64,000 nucleotides of DNA. Source: Ignavibacteriaceae bacterium. GTDB lineage: Bacteria; Bacteroidota; Ignavibacteria; Ignavibacteriales; Ignavibacteriaceae. A program made the position numbers and the translations under genes. Shown piece by piece: positions 1 to 9,195 of the stretch. The notes under the pieces were generated by a model. It was not told where the DNA came from. It saw only the letters and a list, made by a program, of their open reading frames with translations, and did not search any database. The stretch lies in NCBI GenBank assembly GCA_013388545.1, contig JACAFB010000033.1:33466-97465 (forward strand). Direction: 5' to 3'. The first letter of the stretch is position 1. Each line of letters opens with the position of its first letter.

Positions 1-1964
1 ACTGAAACAATTCCATCAGTTGATGTTTGAGGAGGTAGTGGATAAAAGTTGTAGGACTTAGCAACACCGGAAAAGTCTGGATAAAATCTGTTCTCCTTTG
101 CTGTACCAACCATCTTCTGAATGATAACAGCCATTTTCTCTTCTTCAAGCCGATAAGATGTTACTTTAATATATGCTTTAGCGGTTTTATAAAAAGTTGA
201 AGCATAAACTCGTTTAATAGTGTTAAGAAGATCATTTAATCTAATAAGAGGATTTGGGTGCTGGTTAGGAATCATATAAGTTTCGTAAACCCCGGCAAAA
301 GGATGATATTGAGAATCTTCAAGCAGACTTGATGAGCGAACCGCAAGCGGGGAATGAATTATTTCAAGAAAGGCAGCAAGTTCCCCCAGAATTGGCGCAG
401 GAAATTTTTCGGCTTGTAAAAACCTTCTGGTGATTTCTTCATCGTCATCGCATCGCAGTGCAAATTCCTTCAGGTTATTTTCCTCGAGGAACTGATCAAA
501 AACATCGGTAGCTACTACTACAGCAGGCGGAACTGATATATGAATATTTTCAAATTGGTTTCTTACGTTGTAATCATTTATCAAAGTATTAACAAAACCA
601 AGCCCGCGGGCTTTTCCGCCAAGAGAACCATCCCCAATTCTTGCAAAGCTGCTTTCAGGATCAAACGTTTCTTTCTGGAAATCCGTTATTAATCCTCTTT
701 GTCTTACAGTTCGGTAACTATGGAGTGAATTGATGAGATCCCGTCTTAATGCACCAACTGAGGGATAATCAGAAACTTTTCTCGGGCGAAGCTTATGTGC
801 AAGCCAGAATTCTGTTCGCGCTTTTAGCCAGTTAGAAAAGTGATTTCTCGATGCATGATAAACAATACTTTCATCGGGAACAATTTTTAGTTGTTCTTCC
901 AGTGCTCTTAATGTATCTGCTCTGCCAACTTCAACTCCCGACTGAGTCCGGAAAATAAAGTCGCCGAAACTGAAATTAAGATTCATAAACTTTCTTAGTT
1001 CGTTCAGCAGAATAGGAGAATCCTTCAGGACAAAATAACAGTTTAACTCTGCGGCTTCCTTTTCGTTATCGGGATTGTTGGACGAAAGTAAAATTGGTAT
1101 ATCGGGATGTTCTGATTTAACGCTTTGCGCAAATTCAATTCCAGCTTTTGGATTTGCCTTTCCCTCTCGCGGAAAGTCAATGTCGGAAATTACACCCAGA
1201 ATATTTTCCTTATATTTTTGATAATAAGTCAATGCTTCTTCAAAATTAGAACATAAGAGTATTTTAGGGCGGGCTCTCATTCTAAGGTATTTATGTGAAA
1301 GATTAATTCCTTCAGAAATTAATCTTTGCGATTGAATTAGGGTTTCGGTATAAATTATTGGCAGAAGCGACGAATAATGCCTCACGTTATCTTCAATAAA
1401 AATGATCGATTGAACCCCGACAATTCTTGTATCGTGGTCAACATTCATCTTGTCTTCGAGATATTTAATTATCGCAATAATAATTCTGAAGTTTCCCTGC
1501 CAGATAAATACCTTATCAAAGACGTTTATTTCAGGATGAAGAAGAAGATATTTCAGCTCTTTATTATCGTGTGCAAGCAAAACTACAGGAATATTCAAAC
1601 CGGAATTCTTTACAAGCTTGGCAAAATTAAGTGGCTGCATATCTTCAATATGAAGAGTCGTAATAATTAAATCGAAACGTCCTTCCTCTTTGGCGAGAGC
1701 GATAGCATCATTACCGCTTGATACTCTGGTAAGTTCAGGGGAATGGCTAAGATTTAAGCCCTGGTATTCATTTCTGATTAGTTCATACAGCCTGCCGTCT
1801 TCCTCGAACAGATAAAGATCATATAAACTTGAAACGAGTAAAATATCTCTGACCCGAAGACGCATGAGATTTTGAAAGCCCTGGAATCTTGTTCCATAAC
1901 CATGTTCAACGATGTACTCATCGAATGTGGGTTTAACGATTTTTGAACCGCCATTCATTTGCAT
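1..1964 (-). CDS. Receiver-like / PEP-pyruvate-binding domain protein, 3' end cut by window edge
   Basis: An open frame runs from an ATG at 1964 to the left window edge, giving about 654 codons, so the C-terminus is missing. It aligns along its whole visible length with the complete paralogue at 10235-13231: both begin with a region reading ILLVSS.YD, share FDLIITTLHIEDM and continue into the ATP-grasp (PEP synthase N-terminal) segment with GSLGGKARGLGF and PLAVRSSSLLED. The first receiver-like domain has Thr where the phospho-acceptor Asp normally lies; the second keeps the acidic patch (IEDN), a likely acceptor Asp (GVISD) and a C-terminal Lys (VLKDS). Another ATG in frame at 1958 is an alternative start; neither has a good ribosome site. 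Substrate and partner are unknown. The domain assignment is firm, the function is not. Confidence 0.8.
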   Translation of the reverse strand, partial: MQMNGGSKIVKPTFDEYIVEHGYGTRFQGFQNLMRLRVRDILLVSSLYDLYLFEEDGRLYELIRNEYQGLNLSHSPELTRVSSGNDAIALAKEEGRFDLIITTLHIEDMQPLNFAKLVKNSGLNIPVVLLAHDNKELKYLLLHPEINVFDKVFIWQGNFRIIIAIIKYLEDKMNVDHDTRIVGVQSIIFIEDNVRHYSSLLPIIYTETLIQSQRLISEGINLSHKYLRMRARPKILLCSNFEEALTYYQKYKENILGVISDIDFPREGKANPKAGIEFAQSVKSEHPDIPILLSSNNPDNEKEAAELNCYFVLKDSPILLNELRKFMNLNFSFGDFIFRTQSGVEVGRADTLRALEEQLKIVPDESIVYHASRNHFSNWLKARTEFWLAHKLRPRKVSDYPSVGALRRDLINSLHSYRTVRQRGLITDFQKETFDPESSFARIGDGSLGGKARGLGFVNTLINDYNVRNQFENIHISVPPAVVVATDVFDQFLEENNLKEFALRCDDDEEITRRFLQAEKFPAPILGELAAFLEIIHSPLAVRSSSLLEDSQYHPFAGVYETYMIPNQHPNPLIRLNDLLNTIKRVYASTFYKTAKAYIKVTSYRLEEEKMAVIIQKMVGTAKENRFYPDFSGVAKSYNFYPLPPQTSTDGIVS

Positions 1965-2065
1965 CAGGAGAAATTAAATTAAGTTATTTGATACTATAAA
2001 TTCGATAAAAATGCTAAAAAAATAAAGCCAGGTTTGTTGTTCAATAAGATATATAAGAATAATAA

Positions 2066-2094
2066 AAATGCCACACTTTTTAGGTGTGGCATTT
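2066..2094 (-). terminator. Rho-independent terminator of gdhA
   Basis: Read on the minus strand, an 11-bp perfect stem (AAATGCCACAC / GTGTGGCATTT) with a 7-nt loop is followed by a T-rich run. It lies 23 nt past the gdhA stop codon. Confidence 0.85.
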
Positions 2095-2116
2095 GAATCA
2101 AATCAGCATTTAATAA

Positions 2117-3478
2117 TTAAACAACTCCCTGGTCAATCATTGCATCAGCAACTTTCAGGAATCCACCTATGTTAGCGCCGTTAACATAGTTGCCGGGAGT
2201 TCCAAATCTTTCTGCCATTTGAACACAGGTTCTATGAATATTTTTCATAATTAACATTAGTCTGTTGTCAACTTCTTCACGAGTCCATGGCAGGCGCATA
2301 CTGTTTTGTGACATCTCAAGTCCGGAGACCGATACTCCACCAGCATTGGCTGCTTTGCCCGGACCATATAGAATTTTGTTTTCAAGGAAGATATTAACTC
2401 CTTCAATAGTTGTTGGCATATTTGCACCTTCACTAACCACATAGACACCGTTCTTTATTAGGTTCTGTGCATCAATCCAGTTGATTTCGTTTTGAGTTGC
2501 ACTCGGAAAAGCGCAATGAGCTTTATGATCCCAGAGCGGATTGTGATCTAAATAAGGATCAAAAGCAGTGTATACGGCATTTTTATATTTATCTACATAT
2601 TCTTTAATTCTGCCGCGTCTTACGTTTTTTAACTCCATAACGAAGTTAAGTTTTTCTCTGTTGATTCCTTCTTCGTCATAAATATATCCGTTTGAATCTG
2701 AAAGCGTTACAGGTTTTCCGCCAAGGTCAAGAATTTTTTCAACTGTATACTGAGCTACGTTACCACTGCCGGAGACAAGACAAATTTTTCCATCAAGAGT
2801 TTGATTTTTTGTTGCAAGCATTTCTGCTGCAAAATAAACTGCGCCATAACCCGTTGCCTCGGGCCGAATAAGAGAACCGCCCCAATTTAGCCCTTTACCT
2901 GTAAGTACGCCAGTGAATTCATTTCTTAATTTCTTGTACTGACCAAATAAATAACCGATCTCTCTTCCACCTACACCAATATCTCCAGCAGGGACATCTG
3001 TATCAGGCCCAATATGTCTGAATAATTCACTCATAAATGCCTGGCAAAATCTCATGATCTTAAGATCACTCTTTCCTTTAGGGTCAAAATCAGAACCGCC
3101 CTTCCCACCGCCCATTGGCAATGATGTTAAGCTATTCTTGAAAACTTGTTCAAATGCTAGAAACTTCAGAATGCCAAGATTAACAGACGGATGGAATCTT
3201 AAACCACCTTTATAGGGCCCGATTGCGCTATTCATCTCAATTCTGTAGCCGATATTTACATGAATTTCTCCCTGATCATCAACCCAGGGAACTCTGAAAA
3301 TTATTGCTCTTTCAGGTTCAATTATTCTTTCAAGAATTTTTGCTGAACGATATTCGGGGTGCCTCTCAAATACCAAATCCAGTGATTCGGCAACTTCCTG
3401 AACTGCCTGATGGAATTCTGGTTGTGCGGGGTGTTTGGCTTTTACTTCAGCCATAAGATCTTTTACATATTCGGACAT
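2117..3478 (-). CDS. gdhA: NADP-specific glutamate dehydrogenase
   Basis: This 453-residue protein has the length and sequence of the hexameric bacterial GdhA type, which interconverts 2-oxoglutarate plus ammonia and glutamate in the cytoplasm. The catalytic lysine motif PMGGGKGGSDFDPKGKS lies at about residues 121-137 (Lys126) and the substrate-binding region IGPYKGGLRFHPSVN at 86-100. The dinucleotide fold carries GSGNVAQ near 236-242. NADP preference is inferred from similarity to the 450-residue assimilatory class. It is preceded by a GGAGG-like site just before the ATG and has its own terminator, so it is probably a separate transcript from the glutamate-synthase-like operon just upstream. 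Its position beside that operon suggests a nitrogen-assimilation setting. Confidence 0.95.
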   Translation of the reverse strand: MSEYVKDLMAEVKAKHPAQPEFHQAVQEVAESLDLVFERHPEYRSAKILERIIEPERAIIFRVPWVDDQGEIHVNIGYRIEMNSAIGPYKGGLRFHPSVNLGILKFLAFEQVFKNSLTSLPMGGGKGGSDFDPKGKSDLKIMRFCQAFMSELFRHIGPDTDVPAGDIGVGGREIGYLFGQYKKLRNEFTGVLTGKGLNWGGSLIRPEATGYGAVYFAAEMLATKNQTLDGKICLVSGSGNVAQYTVEKILDLGGKPVTLSDSNGYIYDEEGINREKLNFVMELKNVRRGRIKEYVDKYKNAVYTAFDPYLDHNPLWDHKAHCAFPSATQNEINWIDAQNLIKNGVYVVSEGANMPTTIEGVNIFLENKILYGPGKAANAGGVSVSGLEMSQNSMRLPWTREEVDNRLMLIMKNIHRTCVQMAERFGTPGNYVNGANIGGFLKVADAMIDQGVV

Positions 3479-3656
3479 AAAGCCTCCGGAAATTTTTTTA
3501 ATGGTATTATTAATAAACGATTTTAATTATTGTCGATATTAATTCACCAGCAAATTAATTTTCCGGAAACACAAAAAAAGTAAAAGACATTATGAAACTA
3601 TTGTAATAGTTTCTATGACAGGGTAGATTTTTATTCAGTAAAGAGATGTTAAATTA

Positions 3657-3686
3657 AAAGCGTGTCGGGCAGCGCCAACACGCTTT
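3657..3686 (-). terminator. Rho-independent terminator of the GltB-like operon
   Basis: A 9-bp inverted repeat AAAGCGTGT / ACACGCTTT encloses a GC-rich 12-nt loop, with a short T-rich run on the minus strand. It lies 27 nt past the stop of the FMN protein gene and marks the end of the four-gene operon. Confidence 0.75.
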
Positions 3687-3712
3687 CCAGGCATAATTTC
3701 AATCAGAATAAT

Positions 3713-5296
3713 TTAACTATTTAATATAGTCTGAACTTCTTCTTTATCAACATCAGTAATGTAGCCTATGCCGCTGATTTCGGCAGCTTCTTTTGTAAGA
3801 GCAGCAATATCATCACGGGTAATATATTCAGGGGCAAACTTTCTGCTGCCATTCATAAGCTGTCTTAATCCCTGGGCAAGTCTTTCATAATAAGTGTAAA
3901 GACCAATAGCTCCGGGCGGTAAGCTTTCAAATTCGGCATCTCCCAGTTCCTTGCGAAGTTCACTGGCAGTGACAAATATTTCGTCTATACTGTTACCAAA
4001 TCTTTCAACATAAACCGGAAGTTGACCTTCTTGTACGGCTTTTCCGATTGTTTTTCCAACCATCGCCGCTGCAATAGGAGCGCGCGCCATACCTACAAGT
4101 TTTACAAATGGTGCACCAAGTGCAAGTCCTTTAAATATTTGATCTTCAAATGTAAATCCGCCGGCAACCGCTAATGCCGGAACGTATTCGCCTTTATCAT
4201 GAAGCTGCTTTGTATATTGATAAAGCATTGAATGAAGTTCAACCGGAGGAACGCCCCACTCATTCATCATTCGCCAGGGACTCATTCCGGTTCCACCTCC
4301 GGCGCCATCAACGGTAAGTAAATCAATTTTGTATTTGGATGCAAACTTAACTGCACGCGCAAGATCAGCGGGACGATAAGCACCGGTTTTCAGAAAGATA
4401 TATTTTGCTCCTGCTTTCCGGAGTTCTTCAACCCTTTGTGCGAAACCTTCTTCACTGACCATTCCGAGTCTTGAGTGCCTTTCAAATTCTTTGAATGCAC
4501 CTCTTTCAAATGCTTTTATTATGTAGGGATCAGTTGGGTTTGGCAGAACAACGTATCCTCTTTCGTAGAGCATTTGTGCTTTTTTAAGCTCTCTGATCTT
4601 AACCTCACCACCAATATCTTTAGCTCCCTGACCCCATTTCAGTTCTACGCATTCAACACCAAGCTTGTCAATTGCATATTCCTGAACGCCAAGCCTTGTA
4701 TCTTCAACATTTGCCTGAACAATAATTGCACCGTAGCCATTTCTCTGGTAGTCCTTAAAAAGTTTTACTCTTCGTTTAAGATCAACGGTATCAAATACTT
4801 TCCCTCGATTGATTATTGAATCAACATCCATTCCGGTTACATTTTCTCCGATAGTTAATCCTGTTCCGGAAAGAGCTGAACCGATTGCAAGCCCCTCCCA
4901 ATTGTTTTTGGCAATATTGGTAGAACCTATTCCGGGTATTATCCATGGATACTTAAAATGCAGGCCTTTATCGTGTCCGAATACAACATCCAATCTTACA
5001 TTAGGAAAGATTGCTTTATCGCTATCGGGTTCAATTCCATAGGCACCTACTGCAGTGCCCATTATATTGAAATGAGAATAATCAACCGGGTACATTTTTT
5101 CTGAAGCTGTGGTAATTACTCCAAATGGCTGAGGGTAAATGACTTCGTGCCCGCGATAAGCTGATTTGCCAATTTCACACATTCCGATGCACCCATCCAC
5201 ACAGGTTACACACATTCCCGATGAAGGGGTGATAGAACCTTCAGTTCTGTTTTTGGTTAAAGTTGCTGCCGAAGAGTTTATTCTTGAATATAACAT
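3713..5296 (-). CDS. GltB-type FMN-binding glutamate-synthase-family protein (no 3Fe-4S motif)
   Basis: The 527-residue product resembles the central and FMN-binding synthase domain of GltB, with a TIM-barrel core containing LLTVDGAGGGTGMSPWRMM. It lacks the N-terminal glutamine amidotransferase domain of full GltB. The Cys motif that binds the 3Fe-4S cluster in glutamate synthase (CHxNxCPxG) is absent: the matching place reads VKLVGMARAPIAAAMVGK. Instead four cysteines cluster at the N-terminus (C29, C32, C36, C40; spacing C-x2-C-x3-C-x3-C). I chose the start at 5296 because AGAGGAGAAAA lies just upstream; an upstream in-frame ATG at 5329 overlaps the previous gene. It is the last gene of the operon. 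The family is clear; glutamate formation is not proven and another substrate is possible. Confidence 0.8.
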   Translation of the reverse strand: MLYSRINSSAATLTKNRTEGSITPSSGMCVTCVDGCIGMCEIGKSAYRGHEVIYPQPFGVITTASEKMYPVDYSHFNIMGTAVGAYGIEPDSDKAIFPNVRLDVVFGHDKGLHFKYPWIIPGIGSTNIAKNNWEGLAIGSALSGTGLTIGENVTGMDVDSIINRGKVFDTVDLKRRVKLFKDYQRNGYGAIIVQANVEDTRLGVQEYAIDKLGVECVELKWGQGAKDIGGEVKIRELKKAQMLYERGYVVLPNPTDPYIIKAFERGAFKEFERHSRLGMVSEEGFAQRVEELRKAGAKYIFLKTGAYRPADLARAVKFASKYKIDLLTVDGAGGGTGMSPWRMMNEWGVPPVELHSMLYQYTKQLHDKGEYVPALAVAGGFTFEDQIFKGLALGAPFVKLVGMARAPIAAAMVGKTIGKAVQEGQLPVYVERFGNSIDEIFVTASELRKELGDAEFESLPPGAIGLYTYYERLAQGLRQLMNGSRKFAPEYITRDDIAALTKEAAEISGIGYITDVDKEEVQTILNS

Positions 5297-5309
5297 TGGT
5301 TTTTCTCCT

Positions 5310-5987
5310 CTATCTGTTTTTAATTTCACATGCTACACAGGGTTCCATGTAGCACATCATGTCTTCAAATTTTTCTTTTTCAAGGCAAGGCGGAGTTAAG
5401 TTCATACAGCCGCCGCAGATAGCTTTTTCTGGTTCTGTATAAGTGCATCTTAATTGACAGGCAGGACAGACATAAATACATCCTCCGCATAAACGACAAA
5501 CTTCTGACTTCATATCGAATGGGGTTCCAATGCTTCTATGATCGCCGCGCCCTCTGAAACCGATCGCTTTTGCCATCATCTGTTCTTCACACATTCTTAC
5601 ACATAAACCGCACATAATACAATCTTCGTATTCTTGTCTGAATCTCTGTTGTCTCACTCCCAACTCCGAAGCTATATCCTGTATTACTTTTGACTGAGGA
5701 CAAGTTGCAAGCAGAAGTTCAACTATCATCTTTCTTGCTTTAACAACACGGGCAGAAGCAGTTCTAACAGTCATTCCTTCCTGAACCACAGAGGTGCAGG
5801 AGGTTACAAGTTTTGCTTTTGTTCCTTCTCCAACTTCAACCACGCACAAGCGGCAGGCACCATATGGTGAAAGTCCTTCCATATGGCATAAAGTAGGAAT
5901 TGGAAAGCCCATAAATCGCGCTGCTTCGAGAATAGTAGTTCCTTCTTCTACTGATATTATTAGTCCATTCAATTTTAGATTAACCAT
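5310..5987 (-). CDS. HoxU/NuoG N-terminal-like [2Fe-2S]/2x[4Fe-4S] protein
   Basis: The 225-residue protein starts with a plant-type [2Fe-2S] ferredoxin domain (C34, C45, C48, C64), followed by two [4Fe-4S] motifs C-x2-C-x2-C-x3-C at 123-133 and 164-174. The last 35 residues are again rich in Cys (191, 194, 201, 212, 217, 220), beyond the usual HoxU plan. Proteins of this type wire electrons between the NuoF-like flavin subunit and a partner enzyme. The ATG at 5987 overlaps the stop of the fusion gene by 8 nt and is preceded by GAGGAT; a longer frame from 6008 is less likely. Gene order and overlap suggest it bridges the NuoF-GltD fusion and the GltB-like subunit. Confidence 0.85.
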   Translation of the reverse strand: MVNLKLNGLIISVEEGTTILEAARFMGFPIPTLCHMEGLSPYGACRLCVVEVGEGTKAKLVTSCTSVVQEGMTVRTASARVVKARKMIVELLLATCPQSKVIQDIASELGVRQQRFRQEYEDCIMCGLCVRMCEEQMMAKAIGFRGRGDHRSIGTPFDMKSEVCRLCGGCIYVCPACQLRCTYTEPEKAICGGCMNLTPPCLEKEKFEDMMCYMEPCVACEIKNR

Positions 5988-8900
5988 GATAGATATCCTC
6001 ACTTTCAATGAGTTCTAATCTTGCTGTCTTATTTTGTTCGTGAATGAATTCGAGATCGCATCTCATACATCTTTTAGCTTCATAAATAGCCTGTTCAGGC
6101 GACAATGTGAGTTCAACCTCTTTTAAACTCGATTTTCTTTCGTTGACAGGAATTGTTGGCAGAGGAATTCTTTTCATTTCTTCTTCCGAAGTTTCTACCG
6201 GGGGTACGTATATTTTGGGTAAACGCACCTCGGGCGGCTTTCTCATCTCTTCACCCATTAGATAACGGTCAATCATAACAGCAGCTTTTTTACCGGCGGC
6301 AATTGCATCAACAACAGTGTTTGGACCTGTAACAACATCACCTCCGGCAAAAACCCCATCACGATTTGTTTCAAGCGTATCTTCATCAACGATCAAAGTG
6401 CCCCATTTACTTACATTTATATTCATCGAAGAGATGTAATCAACATCAGGTATATCACCAATTGTAATGATCAGAGTATCAAAAAACATAAACTCTTCAG
6501 TTCCGGGTATTGGTACAGGATTTCTTCGTCCGCTAGAATCGACCTCACCAAGTTTGTTCTTAATAAATTCAACACCTGAAAGATGATTATTTTCAGAGTG
6601 TATTTTAATCGGGGATACAAGAGTAACAAGGTTTACCCCTTCTTCAATTGCGGCATCAATTTCGTGCTGAAGGGCAGGCATTTCCTGGCGAGTGCGCCGG
6701 TAGAGCAGAGTAACGCTTTTAACATCTTTTTGACGCAGTGAGACTCTTGCAGCATCAATAGCAGAATCTCCACCGCCGATGACACCGACTCTTCCCTTTG
6801 CAAGATTTTTCCCGTGAAGATTAAATTCTTTCAGGAATTCAACTGCCGGATAAACGCCTTTAAGATCTTCGCCCTCTATATTGAGCAATTTGCTTTTATG
6901 AGCACCCATTGAGAGGAATATTGCTTGATAGCCCTGTTCGAATAATTCATCCAGCGTAAAATCTCTTCCTAAAGAAGAATTGGTCCTAAGGGTAATGTTA
7001 TTATCTATTAAAGCATTGATCTCTTTAATTACAACTTCTCGTGGAAGTCTGTAAGATGGAATTCCGGTTGTTAACATACCTCCGGGCAGTTCTTCCTTCT
7101 CAAAAAGAGTAATCTTATAACCTTTTAATGATAAGAAGTATGCTGCAGTTAAACCCGCCGGGCCCGATCCAATTATTGCAATTTTCATTTTTGCTTTGCG
7201 CGAGTCAGATTCTCTGATAGGAACAAAACTAGCTGGATCAACTTGATCGGTAATAAATCTTTTTAATGCTCTGATTGCTATAGCTTGACCACCAGTAGTT
7301 CCCGATCTGCACATGTTTTCGCAGGGATGACTGCACACTCTGGCGCAAACTGATGGGAATGGATTTGCTTCTCTTATTGCATGGTAGGCTTTCTCATATT
7401 CACCAACCGCAATGTGTGCGATATACCTCCAGGCTTCTGTTCCGATGGGGCAAGCTGCCTGACACGGCGCACCGACAAGATCTCTACAAACCCCTGCACG
7501 ACATTTTTTATGAAGGATATGCTCAAGATATTCTTCTCTGTAATATTTTATTGTCGAAAGAACAGGATTTGCAGCTGTTTGTCCAAGTCCACACATTGAA
7601 GTATCCTTTACAACACGGGCAAGCTCTTCAAGCAGTTCTAATTTCTCTATTGTACCAAGGCCCATAGAAATATCTTCAAGCAGTTCATACATTCGCTGAG
7701 TACCTTTTCTGCAAACAAAACATTTTCCGCAGGATTCATCTTTTAAGAAACTGGTGAAATATTTTGCAACATCTACCATGCAGGTTTTTTCATCCATCAC
7801 AATCATTCCACCAGAGCCCATAATTGATCCTGCAGCAGAGAGGCTGTCATAATCAATTGGCAGATTGAATTTTTCTATTGGTATGCATCCTCCAGAAGGA
7901 CCCCCTGTTTGGACAGCTTTGATTTTAGCTTTGGTAGGAGCCCCGCCGCCAATATCAAAAATTATTTCTTTGATTGATATTCCCATTGGAACCTCAACCA
8001 ATCCGGTGTTTTTAACTTTACCTACCAGGCTGAAGATTTTTGTCCCTGAATTTTTTGCTGTTCCTATTTTAGAGTATTCGTTTGCACCTAACTTGATAAT
8101 AACCGGAACATTTGCCCATGTTTCTACATTGTTAATTGCTGTAGGTTTTCCAAAGATACCTTTTTCTATAGGGAATGGAGGGCGCTGACGTGGTTCTCCC
8201 ATTTTTCCCTCGACTGATCTTATTAAAGCGGTTTCTTCGCCACAAACAAATGCACCTGCACCTCTCACAATATCTACATCAAAAGAAAAATTAGTCCCAA
8301 GGATGTTTTTACCAAGGAGACCATAATCGTGCGCAGCCCTTAATGCAATAATTAAATGTTTGATAGCAAGAGGGTATTCATTTCTAACGTATATAATCCC
8401 ATCGGTAGCTCCTGTTGCAAAAGCACCAATAAGCATTCCTTCAATTATGCTGTGCGGATTGCCTTCAAGCAAACTTCTATCCATGTAAGCACCGGGGTCT
8501 CCTTCATCAGCATTACAAACCAGATACTTCTCTTTTCCATTTCTTTCAGTGGCGAGCATTTCCCATTTTGTACCTGTTGAAAATCCGCCTCCGCCTCTTC
8601 CGCGTAATCCGGATAATTTAATTTCCTGAATTACCCATCCCGGGTTTTCCGATTCCAATACTTTAATAAATGAGTTGTAGCCGCCCGTTTCAAGATAATC
8701 GAACATTCTGATAGGATCTATCTTTTCATTCATTGAAAGCAGGATTCTTTTTTGTTTCTTATAAAACGGAATGTCTTCCTGTCTGATTAGAGGTTTTCCT
8801 GTTTCAGGATCTTTGAAGAGCAAGTCTTCCAATATTTCTTCCCTGTAAATAGATTTGATTATCCTTTTCATGTTATCTGTGTTAACTTTTGGATAAAAAA

Positions 8901-9153
8901 TCCGGGAAGGTTCAATCAGTATTGATGGTTCTGCTTCACAAAATCCGTGGCAGCCGGTAATCCGGAGATGTATCCGGTTTGTTAAGCCATTTTCAATCAG
9001 CTCACGTTTAGCAATCCTTATTAGGTCATTTGCGCCGCTTGCTTGTCCGCAGGTTCCTGCAGATATAACAATTGTAGGAATGCTGCTGTCGCGATCACTT
9101 TTAATTCTGCTTACTAGTTCTTTGAATTCATTTATTGATTTTAGAGTTGGCAT
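5980..9153 (-). CDS. NuoF-GltD fusion flavoprotein
   Basis: This 1057-residue fusion begins with a thioredoxin-like [2Fe-2S] domain (C35, C68, C72 visible), then a NuoF/HydB-type part with FMN motif GRGGGGFSTG (185-194), NADH motif CNADEGDPGAYMD (213-225) and an N3-type [4Fe-4S] site (C475, C478, C481, C521). From about residue 550 it becomes a GltD/NfnB-type NAD(P)H oxidoreductase: eight cysteines (551-615) for two [4Fe-4S] clusters, FAD motif IIGSGPAGLTAAY near 660 and a second nucleotide motif VIGGGDSAIDAA. The two halves are normally separate proteins. No frameshift joins them; the frame is open throughout. A role in transferring electrons between NAD(H), NADP(H) and a third carrier is inferred. 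Confidence 0.88.
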   Translation of the reverse strand: MPTLKSINEFKELVSRIKSDRDSSIPTIVISAGTCGQASGANDLIRIAKRELIENGLTNRIHLRITGCHGFCEAEPSILIEPSRIFYPKVNTDNMKRIIKSIYREEILEDLLFKDPETGKPLIRQEDIPFYKKQKRILLSMNEKIDPIRMFDYLETGGYNSFIKVLESENPGWVIQEIKLSGLRGRGGGGFSTGTKWEMLATERNGKEKYLVCNADEGDPGAYMDRSLLEGNPHSIIEGMLIGAFATGATDGIIYVRNEYPLAIKHLIIALRAAHDYGLLGKNILGTNFSFDVDIVRGAGAFVCGEETALIRSVEGKMGEPRQRPPFPIEKGIFGKPTAINNVETWANVPVIIKLGANEYSKIGTAKNSGTKIFSLVGKVKNTGLVEVPMGISIKEIIFDIGGGAPTKAKIKAVQTGGPSGGCIPIEKFNLPIDYDSLSAAGSIMGSGGMIVMDEKTCMVDVAKYFTSFLKDESCGKCFVCRKGTQRMYELLEDISMGLGTIEKLELLEELARVVKDTSMCGLGQTAANPVLSTIKYYREEYLEHILHKKCRAGVCRDLVGAPCQAACPIGTEAWRYIAHIAVGEYEKAYHAIREANPFPSVCARVCSHPCENMCRSGTTGGQAIAIRALKRFITDQVDPASFVPIRESDSRKAKMKIAIIGSGPAGLTAAYFLSLKGYKITLFEKEELPGGMLTTGIPSYRLPREVVIKEINALIDNNITLRTNSSLGRDFTLDELFEQGYQAIFLSMGAHKSKLLNIEGEDLKGVYPAVEFLKEFNLHGKNLAKGRVGVIGGGDSAIDAARVSLRQKDVKSVTLLYRRTRQEMPALQHEIDAAIEEGVNLVTLVSPIKIHSENNHLSGVEFIKNKLGEVDSSGRRNPVPIPGTEEFMFFDTLIITIGDIPDVDYISSMNINVSKWGTLIVDEDTLETNRDGVFAGGDVVTGPNTVVDAIAAGKKAAVMIDRYLMGEEMRKPPEVRLPKIYVPPVETSEEEMKRIPLPTIPVNERKSSLKEVELTLSPEQAIYEAKRCMRCDLEFIHEQNKTARLELIESEDIYHG

Positions 9154-9195
9154 AATATTACCCCGCAGCTGAATTTATGATTTAAAGGAATATTG

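Noticed and set aside
1377..1670. Plus-strand open frame of 97 codons at the left end
   Set aside because: It lies antisense to the conserved receiver-domain region of the partial paralogue, and its product shows no recognisable features.
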